A program made the translations under genes and the position numbers. DNA of 64,000 nucleotides from an uncultured Desulfobulbus sp. (GTDB taxonomy: Bacteria > Desulfobacterota > Desulfobulbia > Desulfobulbales > Desulfobulbaceae), in assembly GCF_963665445.1 (NCBI RefSeq), contig NZ_OY762276.1, positions 4,892,601 through 4,956,600 of the forward strand, written 5' to 3'. Positions 53,026-61,355 of this stretch are shown here, in pieces. Each line of letters starts with the position of its first letter. The first letter of the stretch is position 1. The notes beneath the pieces are model-generated. The model was not told the DNA's origin. It did no database searches and worked only from the letters and a program-made list of their open reading frames with translations.

Positions 53026-53334
53026 ATGGATAGTCGACTGGTCAATATCGGCTTTGGCAACGCGGTCAAGGTCGGAAGGATTCTTGCTGTGGTCAATCCC
53101 GGTTCCTCACCCATACGGAAGCTGAAGGAAGAGGCGCGCCTGGAAAAAAAAATAATCGATGTGACCGAAGGAAGGAGAACACGCGCCATTATCCTGCTCG
53201 ATTCTGGTCACCTGGTGCTTTCTTCGGTACAGCCTGAGACCATCAGCCAACGTCTGCTGGCCATGGATCAGGAGCAACGGTACCCCAGGCAGATTTCAGC
53301 GTCCAAGGCCAAACAGGAGGAAACCGATGAATAA
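53026..53334 (+). CDS. remA: RemA-like (DUF370) regulator
   Basis: A 102-residue DUF370 protein. It has MDSRLVNIGFGNAVKVGRI, then P-G-S-S-P-I-R-K, and a central DVTEGRRTRAIILLDSGHLV, matching RemA, which activates matrix genes in Bacillus. In Gram-negative bacteria its role is unproven. Order yicC-remA-gmk is a conserved cluster. It overlaps gmk by 8 bases. Confidence 0.85.
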   Translation: MDSRLVNIGFGNAVKVGRILAVVNPGSSPIRKLKEEARLEKKIIDVTEGRRTRAIILLDSGHLVLSSVQPETISQRLLAMDQEQRYPRQISASKAKQEETDE

Positions 53335-53938
53335 AGGATTGCTGTTGGTTCTTTCCGCCCCTTCGGGATGCGGAAAAACCACTATCCTCAAGCGGGTGAT
53401 GGCGGAGTTGCCGTCCCTGTCCTTTTCCGTGTCCCACACCACCCGAAAGCCCCGCCCCGGGGAGGTCGATGGGGTACAGTACCACTTTGTTTCTCCACAG
53501 GATTTTTTGGCCCTGCGCGACCAGCAGCCCTGCGGCTTTCTCGAATGGGCCGAAGTCCACGGCAACTACTACGGGACGAGCGTTGCCGAGGTGGAGCGGC
53601 GTTGCCGGCAAGGCCAGGATGTGCTTTTGGATATCGACGTTCAGGGGGCGGCACAGGTACGTCAAGGCGCAGATCCGGTCACTGTTTTCATTGCTCCGCC
53701 CTCGTTGCAGGTCCTGGAGCAGCGACTGCGTGGCCGGGGAACCGAAAGTGAGGAAACCATTGGCCGGCGGCTGCACAATGCCAGGGCTGAAATGGCCGAG
53801 ATCGCTGCCTACGACTATGTGATTGTCAACGATAAGCTTGAGGAGGCAGTTGAAAGTTTGCGCAGCATTATTATTGCCGAACGATGCCGCCGGCGAAGAG
53901 ATCGTCGCGGTGTACCGATGCAGTGGGAGGCACTCTGA
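53327..53938 (+). CDS. gmk: Guanylate kinase
   Basis: A 203-residue kinase converting GMP to GDP. Walker A is SAPSGCGKTTI, the GMP-binding residues lie in SVSHTTRKPRPGE and the following GV-Y-H-F-V segment, and lid and core residues are present (LLDIDVQGAAQV). It is coupled with remA upstream, and its stop overlaps rlmB's ATG (TGATG). Confidence 0.96.
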   Translation: MNKGLLLVLSAPSGCGKTTILKRVMAELPSLSFSVSHTTRKPRPGEVDGVQYHFVSPQDFLALRDQQPCGFLEWAEVHGNYYGTSVAEVERRCRQGQDVLLDIDVQGAAQVRQGADPVTVFIAPPSLQVLEQRLRGRGTESEETIGRRLHNARAEMAEIAAYDYVIVNDKLEEAVESLRSIIIAERCRRRRDRRGVPMQWEAL

Positions 53939-54759
53939 TGGCCCGAGCAAAAACGTCGGACCGCAAAAGCGAAGTCTGCGAACCGGAAGGTAGTCAGGAG
54001 GATCTGATCTGGGGGATCAATGCGGTCTGGGAGGCGCTTTTTCAGCCGTCGGGAAGTACGGTGAGTGAGATTCTGGTTCAGTCCGGCAAGGCCGGGCAGC
54101 GACTGCAGCAAATTATCGATGGCGCCAGGGAGCGTTCAGTTGCGGTCAAGTTCGTTGATCCTGTGCGTATGCGGGTCCCTAAAAACTGTCGTCATCAGGG
54201 GGTGGTGGCTCGTCTGAGCGAGGCAAAACTACTCGATCTCGATGCCTTGCTCGCAGGCCTGGGAGATGTTCACCTGCAGGATCCCCCGAAAATTCTCATC
54301 CTGGATTCCATTCAGGATCCACGCAACCTGGGGTCCATCCTGCGCTCCGCCCTTGCAGCTGGATTTTCACGGGTGATCATGACCCGGGAGCGCAGTGTCC
54401 CGGTGACCGGAACCGTTGCCCGCACCTCGGCAGGCGCTGTCGCCCATCTGCAGATATGCCGGGTGGTAAATCTTGCCGAGGCGCTCGGCACCCTTAAGGA
54501 CCATGGCTTTTGGATCTTTGGGGCCGTGGCCGAACCCGAGGTGGCCTCCATCTACAGTACGGATTTTTCCGGTCCCATGGCATTGGTGATCGGCAGTGAA
54601 GGCAAGGGAATCAGGCCCTTGGTTCGACGACAATGCGATCACCTGGTGACCATTCCCATGCCGGGGAGCTTCAATTCGCTCAACGCCTCGGTGGCGGCAG
54701 CGGTCATCATGTTTGAGATCGCCCGTCGTTCGACGGAACCTCCTGTGCAAAAGGCCTAA
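53938..54759 (+). CDS. rlmB: 23S rRNA 2'-O-methyltransferase, RlmB/TrmH (SpoU) family
   Basis: A 273-residue SpoU-family enzyme. Knot motifs are DSIQDPRNLGSILRSALAAG, IGSEGKGIRPLV and IPMPGSFNSLNASVAAAV. The N-terminal RNA-binding domain begins with WGINAVWEAL. RlmB methylates G2251 in 23S rRNA, and this is the usual assignment for this domain layout. GGAGG is 7 bases before the ATG. A strong bidirectional terminator follows. Confidence 0.93.
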   Translation: MARAKTSDRKSEVCEPEGSQEDLIWGINAVWEALFQPSGSTVSEILVQSGKAGQRLQQIIDGARERSVAVKFVDPVRMRVPKNCRHQGVVARLSEAKLLDLDALLAGLGDVHLQDPPKILILDSIQDPRNLGSILRSALAAGFSRVIMTRERSVPVTGTVARTSAGAVAHLQICRVVNLAEALGTLKDHGFWIFGAVAEPEVASIYSTDFSGPMALVIGSEGKGIRPLVRRQCDHLVTIPMPGSFNSLNASVAAAVIMFEIARRSTEPPVQKA

Positions 54760-54760
54760 A

Positions 54761-54794
54761 AAAAGCCGGAGCGACCTTGGCCGCTCCGGCTTTT
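54761..54794. terminator. Bidirectional terminator between rlmB and the S1-domain gene
   Basis: Perfect 13-bp stem, AAAAGCCGGAGCG with CGCTCCGGCTTTT, 8-base loop, A-rich before and T-rich after. Confidence 0.9.
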
Positions 54795-54797
54795 ATT

Positions 54798-55973
54798 TTA
54801 GCTTTTTTTCTTGAGTTGGGATTTGAGCAGATCGCCCAGGGTTCCCATGGATTGCGATTCCTTGCTCACGGGCGGTGGCGTGAACTCTTCACGTTTGCTG
54901 GTCTGCGCCTCTTTCTCTTTGGCAACGAAATCTTCCGGCACCAGGGCGATTCGTTTCTGCACCGTGTCGATCGACTCGATTTTAACCGTCATCTCCTGGC
55001 CGACCTCAACCACCTCCCGAGGGTGATGGATTCTTCGCCCGGCTCCCAGCTTGGAAATGTGGAGAAGTCCATCGATACCCGGCTCCAAGGTAACGAAGGC
55101 GCCGAAGGCGGCCAGGCGGCAGACCGTCCCCTGTTGCACCGAGCCAACCGGATACTTGCTGACCACGCTATCCCATGGGTTGGGAAGGGTTTCGCGCAGG
55201 CTCAAGGAGATGCGGTCGCGATCCCAGTCCAGACGTTTGACGATCACCTCAACTTGCTGCCCCCGGCTCAACACATCATCGACGCGATCCGTCTGCCCCC
55301 AGGCCAGTTCGGAAATGGGAATGAGGCCGTCAACCCCGCCGATATCGACAAAGGCGCCGAAATCACGGATCGAGGTGACCACGCCGCTGACCTGGGCACC
55401 TTCGGTGAGGCTGGCCTTAAGGGCCTCCCGTTCCTGGCGGCGTTGCTCTTCCTGGATTGCCCGGGCCGAGAGGATGATGTTCCGTCCCTGATTGCCGTAT
55501 TCAATGATTTTAAAGGTGAATGTCTTTTCAAGATATTCATCCGGCGTCTCAACCTTGCGCACATCCATCTGCGAGTAGGGGCAAAAGCCGCGCTGGCCGG
55601 CCACGGTGACCGAAAAACCGCCCTTCACCTCTCCGGTGACCTTCCCCTCAACTGGAATGCCGGCCTGGAAAGCCTCTTCAAGCTCACGGGATCCGCTCTG
55701 GCTGGAGCCCAACCGGGTAGTGAAGATCATCTCGCCGCCACGTGCCGCCAGGAAAAATACCTGAATACGGTCACCTATGACCACGGGCAGTTCATCAGCT
55801 TCATTGCGCAGCTCGGAGGCGTGGAGGACCCCCTCGCTTTTCCCGCCGACATCCAGGAAAATGTTTTCCCCGCTGATGCCCACGATATTCGCGTCAACCT
55901 TGGTGCCGGGTTTGAGGGCGGTCTTGGAGACCGTTTTTGCCTGAAAAAGCTCTGCAAAAGTTTCGTCGCTCAT
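54798..55973 (-). CDS. S1-domain RNA-binding protein (short ribosomal-protein-S1-like)
   Basis: A 391-residue protein with four S1 repeats (cores around VDANIVGISGENIFLDVGG, VEGKVTGEVKGGFSVTV, VSGVVTSIRDFGAFVDIGG and VQQGTVCRLAAFGAFVTLE). It has four repeats rather than the six of E. coli S1, so it may be an S1 paralogue or a translation factor. The tail is charged and rich in K/E. Convergent with rlmB over the shared terminator. Confidence 0.85.
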   Translation of the reverse strand: MSDETFAELFQAKTVSKTALKPGTKVDANIVGISGENIFLDVGGKSEGVLHASELRNEADELPVVIGDRIQVFFLAARGGEMIFTTRLGSSQSGSRELEEAFQAGIPVEGKVTGEVKGGFSVTVAGQRGFCPYSQMDVRKVETPDEYLEKTFTFKIIEYGNQGRNIILSARAIQEEQRRQEREALKASLTEGAQVSGVVTSIRDFGAFVDIGGVDGLIPISELAWGQTDRVDDVLSRGQQVEVIVKRLDWDRDRISLSLRETLPNPWDSVVSKYPVGSVQQGTVCRLAAFGAFVTLEPGIDGLLHISKLGAGRRIHHPREVVEVGQEMTVKIESIDTVQKRIALVPEDFVAKEKEAQTSKREEFTPPPVSKESQSMGTLGDLLKSQLKKKS

Positions 55974-56040
55974 GATGTTTTACTGTTAGGTAGAAAAGTT
56001 ACCAGCGAATTGTCCTCCAATCCGGCCAGCCGCTGTTGCG

Positions 56041-56571
56041 TTAATCTTCTGAACTCTCTTCTGGGAGAACGAATTTACTGCCGACATATTCCCGGTGGAT
56101 CGTTCCCGCCTCCAGGTCCACCAAGGCAAAGGAGGGCTCTTCATCTTTGCCCAGCAAGTCACCGGGGTTGACCAGGAGGCAGGCACCGAGACGTTCACTG
56201 TGGAAAATGTGGTCGTGACCGTAGCAGACCAGGTGAAAAGAACCGGATCTGGCGAGCTCACGGGCCAACTTTGGGTAATGATTGAATGCGATTCGCCAAC
56301 CCTCGACGGCGATCCACCCATGGGTGCCATGATGATAGATGTTGGCAAACATCGTTCCGCAACGCGCGGAGATAAGGTGCTGATCGCCCGCATTGTTCCC
56401 GTAAATGAGATGCACCGGCCCATTGAAAGCGTGCAGGTAGCGGAGCATGAACGGTGAGATTAAATCCCCACAGTGAATGAGCAGATCCGCCTGTGCCTGA
56501 TTGGCTTTCTGCACCGCCATATGCAGATTGGGAATATGGTCGTGGCTATCGGATAAAACGGCAATACGCAT
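56041..56571 (-). CDS. YfcE-like metallophosphoesterase
   Basis: A 176-residue phosphodiesterase. The metal ligands are in SDSHDHIPN, HCGDLIS, GNNAGD and CYGHDHIFHS, with NPGDLLG near the end. The arrangement is that of YfcE/MJ0936-type enzymes. ATG 56571 was used; the upstream open frame lacks a ribosome site. It lies between the S1 gene and lolA. Confidence 0.88.
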   Translation of the reverse strand: MRIAVLSDSHDHIPNLHMAVQKANQAQADLLIHCGDLISPFMLRYLHAFNGPVHLIYGNNAGDQHLISARCGTMFANIYHHGTHGWIAVEGWRIAFNHYPKLARELARSGSFHLVCYGHDHIFHSERLGACLLVNPGDLLGKDEEPSFALVDLEAGTIHREYVGSKFVLPEESSED

Positions 56572-56718
56572 GGAAAAAATGTTGGGCAAGCAGGCACGGA
56601 TCCTCTGATTCCCTGTAGAAAGTCGAGGCTGAAATCATCGTGTTCTTCTTTACCCTTCTTCGATGTTCGGGGCAATGTCTTTTGGGCAAGAGAAGGGCAT
56701 CTGTGGGCAAATCCTGCC

Positions 56719-57432
56719 TTATTGGCGAATTATTTCCGTTCCCGGCGCAAGGTCGAGTTTGAGTAATCGCTGTTCCTGTTTGGAATCTTTGGCAGGCAAC
56801 CCATTAAATTGAATGTCGAAAAAATCGAGCTCGGTCAGTGCGCCGAAATGATCTTCCATCAAAAGGCGGTGAAGGACGTGATGATTGTCCACCCAGATCT
56901 GTATTCGTTTGAGTTGGGGGTGCGGCTGCTTGGGGACGAGTTGGATGGCCTGCATATTGACAGGAGGAACGTTGACATAAAACACCGGATCAGGTTCGCT
57001 GGCGATAAACTCGTCGGTCAGCTTCTTGGAACCGGTAAACAGGGCAAAGGTGATGTCGGCATCCAAATCCTGGATCGGCGAGATAATCAATTGTTTGTCC
57101 TGCGGGGTGTAGATGGAGAGTTCGCGGCCGTTGTTGAGGATCACCTGTTGGTTGGGCGCTTCGTAATCCCAACGCATGACACCGGAATTTGTGGTGCCAG
57201 GTACGCCGCTTCGATAAAAAGCGGCAGAACCGTTGCCCTCCTTGATGCGTCCTCCGGAGTCAGTGACCTGGGTAAAAGCGAACTGCAGGCTATGCAGACC
57301 TTGATAGGTGGCTTGCAGCTGCTCCAGGGGAGGCTCGTCTTGCTGTCCCTTCGCTTTTGGGGCGGCAAGGGCGGGAAGTGCAAGGAGCAGGGCGAGACAG
57401 GCGACAAGAACAGCGTGGCAACATTTATACAT
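56719..57432 (-). CDS. lolA: Outer-membrane lipoprotein carrier protein LolA
   Basis: A 237-residue periplasmic protein. The signal peptide ends in LPALAAP, and the half-barrel contains LHSLQFAFTQVTDSGGRI, MRWDYEAPNQQVILNNG, LIISPIQDLDA, LVPKQPHPQLKRIQIWVDN and LTELDFFDIQFNGL. LolA carries lipoproteins from LolCDE to the outer membrane. The start lies inside the murI 3' end (8-base overlap), with GGAG 8 bases upstream. It is the second gene of murI-lolA. Confidence 0.88.
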   Translation of the reverse strand: MYKCCHAVLVACLALLLALPALAAPKAKGQQDEPPLEQLQATYQGLHSLQFAFTQVTDSGGRIKEGNGSAAFYRSGVPGTTNSGVMRWDYEAPNQQVILNNGRELSIYTPQDKQLIISPIQDLDADITFALFTGSKKLTDEFIASEPDPVFYVNVPPVNMQAIQLVPKQPHPQLKRIQIWVDNHHVLHRLLMEDHFGALTELDFFDIQFNGLPAKDSKQEQRLLKLDLAPGTEIIRQ

Positions 57433-58213
57433 CGGTTTTCTCCAGAAGAACGGTGCGGCCAAAGATGGTGCTGGCCAAGCCGTGGACCGGTGAAGGGATA
57501 TCTGAGACGAAAAAACGGTTCGCCATATCGGGATCGTACAGCTCGTGACGAAGCTGCTCATCGCTTTGCAAGAGCGTTTTCAAATCGAGGGCGACCTCCA
57601 CCGATGAGTCGATAATCTGTACTTTGCGGCCGATACGGGGGGCAATGATTTTTTTCAGCAGCGGGTAGTGGGTGCAGCCGAGAATCAAGGTGTCGATCTG
57701 TTTGTCCCGCAGGGGACGCAGGTATTGCTTGGTGATCATTTTGGTTTCACGCCGGGCAAGCCACCCTTCCTCGACCAAGGGCACGAGAAGCGGACAGGCC
57801 TGGCTGTAGACCGTGCACTGGGGACGCATATACCGAATCCGCTGTTCATACAGGCCGGAGTTGATGGTTGCCCGGGTGCCGATCACCCCGATGCGACCGG
57901 TTTTGCTCACCGCGGCAGCCTTTTGTACAGCCGGATAAATAACATCAATAATGGTCTGGGAATAGTGTTCACGCAAAAAGGAAGAGGCCGTGCTCGCCGC
58001 CGAGTTGCAGGCTATCACGATAATTTTTGCTCCTTGCCGCAGCAGGAAGTCGGTGTTGCGTTGCGAGTATTCGGTAATCATGGCCGGGCTTTTGGAGCCA
58101 TAGGGGGAACGGGCCAGGTCGCCAAGATACACCAGAGGGAAGCCGGGACAGAGCGTCTCGATGGCGCGGGCGACTGTCATGCCGCCGACACCAGAATCAA
58201 AAATACCAATCAT
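57425..58213 (-). CDS. murI: Glutamate racemase
   Basis: A 262-residue cofactor-free racemase supplying D-glutamate for peptidoglycan. The two catalytic cysteines are in ACNSAAS and GCTHYP, and the N-terminus reads IGIFDSGVGGMTVARA. ATG 58213 was chosen, with GAGG (58220-58223) 6 bases away. That ribosome site is part of the dispersed repeat copy D. It is followed by lolA. Confidence 0.95.
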   Translation of the reverse strand: MIGIFDSGVGGMTVARAIETLCPGFPLVYLGDLARSPYGSKSPAMITEYSQRNTDFLLRQGAKIIVIACNSAASTASSFLREHYSQTIIDVIYPAVQKAAAVSKTGRIGVIGTRATINSGLYEQRIRYMRPQCTVYSQACPLLVPLVEEGWLARRETKMITKQYLRPLRDKQIDTLILGCTHYPLLKKIIAPRIGRKVQIIDSSVEVALDLKTLLQSDEQLRHELYDPDMANRFFVSDIPSPVHGLASTIFGRTVLLEKTDV

Positions 58214-58313
58214 TGACAACCTCGTAAAGCGTCAAAACCCGAAAAAATATGCGCCGCAAAATCAGTACGTTGCAGGGGGAACTCGTCCTCGTTGTTAATG
58301 ACGAGAATGGCAA
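58212..58313 (-). repeat. Dispersed ~105-bp repeat, copy D
   Basis: Oriented as copy C: it begins ATTGACAACCTCGT, has AAATCAGTACGTTGC inside and ends near AATGACGAGAATGGCAA. Its end abuts the murI start codon and supplies its GAGG ribosome site. Confidence 0.8.
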
Positions 58314-58446
58314 GTGTTGCAGTCTGCCTGTACTCTCAGCGGTGGAAAGATAGAAGAATAGACGCGCGGGATAGATAAGAGTTTAGTTGTGTTGTAATGC
58401 CCTTTTGTTGTTCATTCACAATGACCATTGCATCCTGGGGGATTCG

Positions 58447-58492
58447 AAACAAAGAAAGCCAGGTGATCCTTGTGCTCCATGCATCACCTGGC
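58447..58492 (-). terminator. Possible terminator 3' of mucR
   Basis: Perfect 10-bp stem (GCCAGGTGAT at 58458-58467 with ATCACCTGGC at 58483-58492), 15-base loop. On the minus strand it is followed by TTTCTTTGTTT. It lies 186 bases past the mucR stop. The 58314-58446 stretch holds no recognisable gene. Confidence 0.5.
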
Positions 58493-58677
58493 AGTAGTGG
58501 GCAAGCTCTTTGTAGTGAACTTGAATATTTGCTTTTTCTTCCTTTCTTCCAATCACTGGGTTATGCGCAAAATTTCATCCTTGGAATATTATGTAAATGT
58601 CTACGGTAAAATTTTTCGCATGCCTTGGTCTTGATTGATTAACCTAAATATTCAAGCTGGCTCTATAGATACAATAG

Positions 58678-59121
58678 TTACTTTTTCTTGTTGGGATCTT
58701 TGGTCCGCGCCTCGATCGCTTTACGGAGATTGTCCGGCAAGCCGCGTTCTTTACCGGATTGAGAACGTTTTTCAGACAAAGCTTTGGCGCAGAGAGGCTG
58801 TCTTGCGGAAAATCCGTATTTTTTTCGGTATTCTTTTGAGTTGAGACCGTGTGATTTTAGATGTTTGGGAGAGAGCATTTTGAATTCCTGGCCACATTCC
58901 AAACAGATAATTTTATTTCTTTGGATCGATTTTTTGGGGTCAATGACCGGGCTGCTTTCTTCCTGCTCCGATTCAATTCCAACTGATTCGGAATCCTGAA
59001 GTGATTTAAGGGTTTGAAATGTATCGTTAAGTGCCGCCTTTATTTCTTCGGTGCTCATTTGTTTGCTGCCGATTTGAGACTGGATGATCTCAGCGGTCAT
59101 TTCAACGAGTGATTTACTCAT
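58678..59121 (-). CDS. MucR/Ros-family zinc-finger transcription regulator
   Basis: A 147-residue protein with the MucR zinc finger ICLECGQEFKMLSPKHLKSH (C-x2-C then H-x3-H), followed by GLNSKEYRKKYGFSA. The N-terminal region (VEMTAEIIQSQIGSKQMS) and a C-terminal lysine-rich tail are typical. MucR proteins are H-NS-like silencers in alphaproteobacteria, and here a comparable role is inference. GGAG precedes the ATG, and a good promoter lies about 65 bases upstream. Confidence 0.88.
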   Translation of the reverse strand: MSKSLVEMTAEIIQSQIGSKQMSTEEIKAALNDTFQTLKSLQDSESVGIESEQEESSPVIDPKKSIQRNKIICLECGQEFKMLSPKHLKSHGLNSKEYRKKYGFSARQPLCAKALSEKRSQSGKERGLPDNLRKAIEARTKDPNKKK

Positions 59122-59182
59122 AGGATTCTCCTGAGTATAGAGTTAAAAAAGTTACTAGTAGATTCCTTTTCAGGACATTCTA

Positions 59183-59211
59183 ATAATAGAACATCAACTA
59201 TTACAACGCAA
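59183..59211 (-). promoter_or_regulatory. sigma70-like promoter of mucR
   Basis: Minus strand: TTGCGT, a 17-base spacer, then TATTAT, about 62 bases before the mucR start. Confidence 0.68.
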
Positions 59212-59390
59212 TTATTTTATTGATATGCAGTAAAAAACTTCGTAAAAAGATCGATTTGCGGAAGAGGCTTTAGATAAGTGGTTGACAAGTAATGAATTGT
59301 GCTGGGCGTGAGCATTTCTCTAGAAAAAAATGGTGGCAGATGGAAGTCTGTTCCTTCGTTCGCCGGCGTCCCGATAATTGGGGCCAAGAG

Positions 59391-59419
59391 TTGACAGCGG
59401 ATGGGGGACGCATTATTTT
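59391..59419 (+). promoter_or_regulatory. sigma70-like promoter of the FmdB-like gene
   Basis: TTGACA at 59391-59396, 17-base spacer, TATTTT at 59414-59419, about 65 bases before the ATG. Otherwise 59122-59483 holds only the divergent mucR promoter. Confidence 0.68.
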
Positions 59420-59483
59420 TGACGATGTTTGCAGATCCGGTCATTGTTTAACCTGAAAATATAGAGTGTTGTGAGGTGGTTTC

Positions 59484-59765
59484 ATGCCTGTCTATGAGTA
59501 CGAGTGTAGTGGGTGCAAAAAAATTTTTGAAATTCAGCAGCGTATTGCAGATGCCCCCCTGGCAGTTTGCCCCGAGTGTGGAGCTCCGGTGCGCAAAATG
59601 ATTTCCAGAAGCTCGTTTCAATTAAAAGGTGGTGGCTGGTATTCCGATGGCTACAGCAGCTGTTCCAAAGGTGTCGGCACATCTTCCAACGGTTCGAGCA
59701 GTTCCGAGGGCGGCGGCTCTTGTTCCGCGGGCGGCGGCTGTTGCCAGTGCCCGGCCGCTCACTGA
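59484..59765 (+). CDS. FmdB-family zinc-ribbon protein
   Basis: A 93-residue protein starting MPVYEYECSGCKKIFE, with CPECG about 20 residues later, the two-CxxC zinc ribbon of FmdB-like proteins. The C-terminal half is Gly/Ser-rich with CSKG, SCSAGGGCCQC, an unusual low-complexity Cys tail. The ribosome site GAGG lies 9 bases upstream. A strong promoter precedes and a terminator follows, so it is probably monocistronic. Confidence 0.85.
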   Translation: MPVYEYECSGCKKIFEIQQRIADAPLAVCPECGAPVRKMISRSSFQLKGGGWYSDGYSSCSKGVGTSSNGSSSSEGGGSCSAGGGCCQCPAAH

Positions 59766-59787
59766 CGAAGCAGCCTTTTGGCGACGG

Positions 59788-59815
59788 ACCCGGCTTTTAG
59801 GCCGGGTTTTTTTTT
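59788..59815 (+). terminator. Intrinsic terminator after the FmdB-like gene
   Basis: ACCCGGC pairs with GCCGGGT (6-base loop), followed by nine T residues. Confidence 0.88.
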
Positions 59816-59862
59816 GCCCTGGCGACGGATCCTCCCCCTCCACATTCCATGTTTCAACCAGA

Positions 59863-60966
59863 TCAGGGCGCAGAGAGAAGGGCCATGGCGTCGCCATAGG
59901 AGAAAAAGCGATAGCCGAGGGCTATTGCCTCTTGGTAAGCGGCTAAAATGCGCTCTCTTCCCGCAAGTGCCGAGACAAGGAAAAGAAGCGAGGATTTCGG
60001 CAGGTGAAAGTTGGTGATCAGGTTGTCGACAACCTGAAACGAATACCCGGGATAGATGAACAGGTCGCACTCTCCGGTCATCGGTCTGACCATTCCGTTT
60101 TCGGCGGCCGCGAACTCAAGGGTTCGCACCGTGGTGGTGCCCACGGCCCAAATTCGTCCGCCCTCAGCTTTGGTTTGATTAATCAGTTCTGCGGTGGTGG
60201 CGGTGAGTTCCACCCATTCCCTGTGAATCCGGTGTTCGCGGATATCGCTGGTCCGCACCGGGGCAAAGGTGCCGTAACCGACGTGCAGGACAACACTTGC
60301 GATCCGCACTCCTTTGGCGCGAATTTGTGCAAGTAATCCGTCGCTGAAGTGGAGTCCGGCTGTGGGGGCGGCAACGGAACCCGTCTGTTTGGCGTAGCGC
60401 GTCTGATAGCGGTCGATATCGTCGGGTGAACTGCCCTGCGGCCGGCTGATATACGGCGGCAGGGGGACCTGACCGTGGTGCTGCAGGATGTCTTCAAGCG
60501 ATTCATCATCCCCGGTTTGGTACTGCAGGGTGACGTCCACCTTGCCCTCTCCGTTGATGCCATCGATCCGGGCTCGCAGGTGATCGCCAAAGAACAGGGA
60601 GCTGCCGATTTTTGGTCGCTTGGAACTCTTGACCAGGGCGGTCGCTGTTGCCTCCTGCCAGGATGAGCCGGTATTTTGTCCGGCAACCTCTCTTGGAAAG
60701 TGGAGCAGGAACAGTTCCGCCTTGCCGCCACTCTCTTTGTGGCCCAACAGCCGGGCAGGGAAGACCTTGGTCGAGTTGACCACGAGCAGGTCGGCAGGGC
60801 GCAGGTACTCGGTGATGTCGGCAAATTGGCGGTGTTCCGGCGCTGCCCTGTCCGCCTCGAGAACCAAGAGCTTGGATTGATCCCGTTGTTTCTCTGGCGC
60901 CTGGGCGATTCGTTCCGGGGGGAGCTCGTAATCGTAGGCATCCAGTTGGTAGATATAATCAATCAT
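59863..60966 (-). CDS. queA: S-adenosylmethionine:tRNA ribosyltransferase-isomerase
   Basis: A 367-residue enzyme making epoxyqueuosine in tRNA from preQ1. It shows YDYELPPERIAQAP, DLLVVNSTKVFPARL, VAAPTAGLHFSDGLL and HVGYGTFAPVR, then TNFHLPKSSLLFLVSAL near the end. Slightly longer than the E. coli enzyme by an insertion after residue 90. The ATG lies 6 bases after the GAGG of repeat copy E. tgt is not adjacent. Confidence 0.96.
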   Translation of the reverse strand: MIDYIYQLDAYDYELPPERIAQAPEKQRDQSKLLVLEADRAAPEHRQFADITEYLRPADLLVVNSTKVFPARLLGHKESGGKAELFLLHFPREVAGQNTGSSWQEATATALVKSSKRPKIGSSLFFGDHLRARIDGINGEGKVDVTLQYQTGDDESLEDILQHHGQVPLPPYISRPQGSSPDDIDRYQTRYAKQTGSVAAPTAGLHFSDGLLAQIRAKGVRIASVVLHVGYGTFAPVRTSDIREHRIHREWVELTATTAELINQTKAEGGRIWAVGTTTVRTLEFAAAENGMVRPMTGECDLFIYPGYSFQVVDNLITNFHLPKSSLLFLVSALAGRERILAAYQEAIALGYRFFSYGDAMALLSAP

Positions 60967-61047
60967 CGATGACCTCGTGAAAAGTGATGGCCTCGTAAGA
61001 AGTCGAAATTCTGTAATTCACGTATTGTATAATCAGCGCGTACGAAT
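60965..61047 (-). repeat. Dispersed repeat, copy E (partial, with duplicated end)
   Basis: Starts ATCGATGACCTCGTGAAAAG, then repeats this end as GATGGCCTCGTAAGAAGTC, followed by core ATAATCAGCGCGTACGAA. The far end is missing. It abuts the queA start and supplies its GAGG site. The remaining 61048-61355 shows no gene. Confidence 0.72.
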
Positions 61048-61355
61048 GGCATCAGTCCCGCTGGGTGGAGCGAGGATGGCATCCTGCATAGTGCAAAGAC
61101 CGCAGGGTTCAAGAAGAGGGGGGCGTTTCGTGATCTGGGGTAATCCGGCGAGCATGGGACTGGTGCAGCGATTTAAACAAAGGGTGATTTTCTTGCAAAG
61201 GGCGCTAACCTACTTTACATTGCGCAAAAAGTCTTGGCAAAACATGGTCAGGAGACATAAAGATATTGACGAAGATCTGTCCCGGTGGCGGTCCTGTTCC
61301 GTAGCGTTGCCTGTTGACCATTTCGCCCCTTGTTTGAGAGAATTCACACCGTCCC

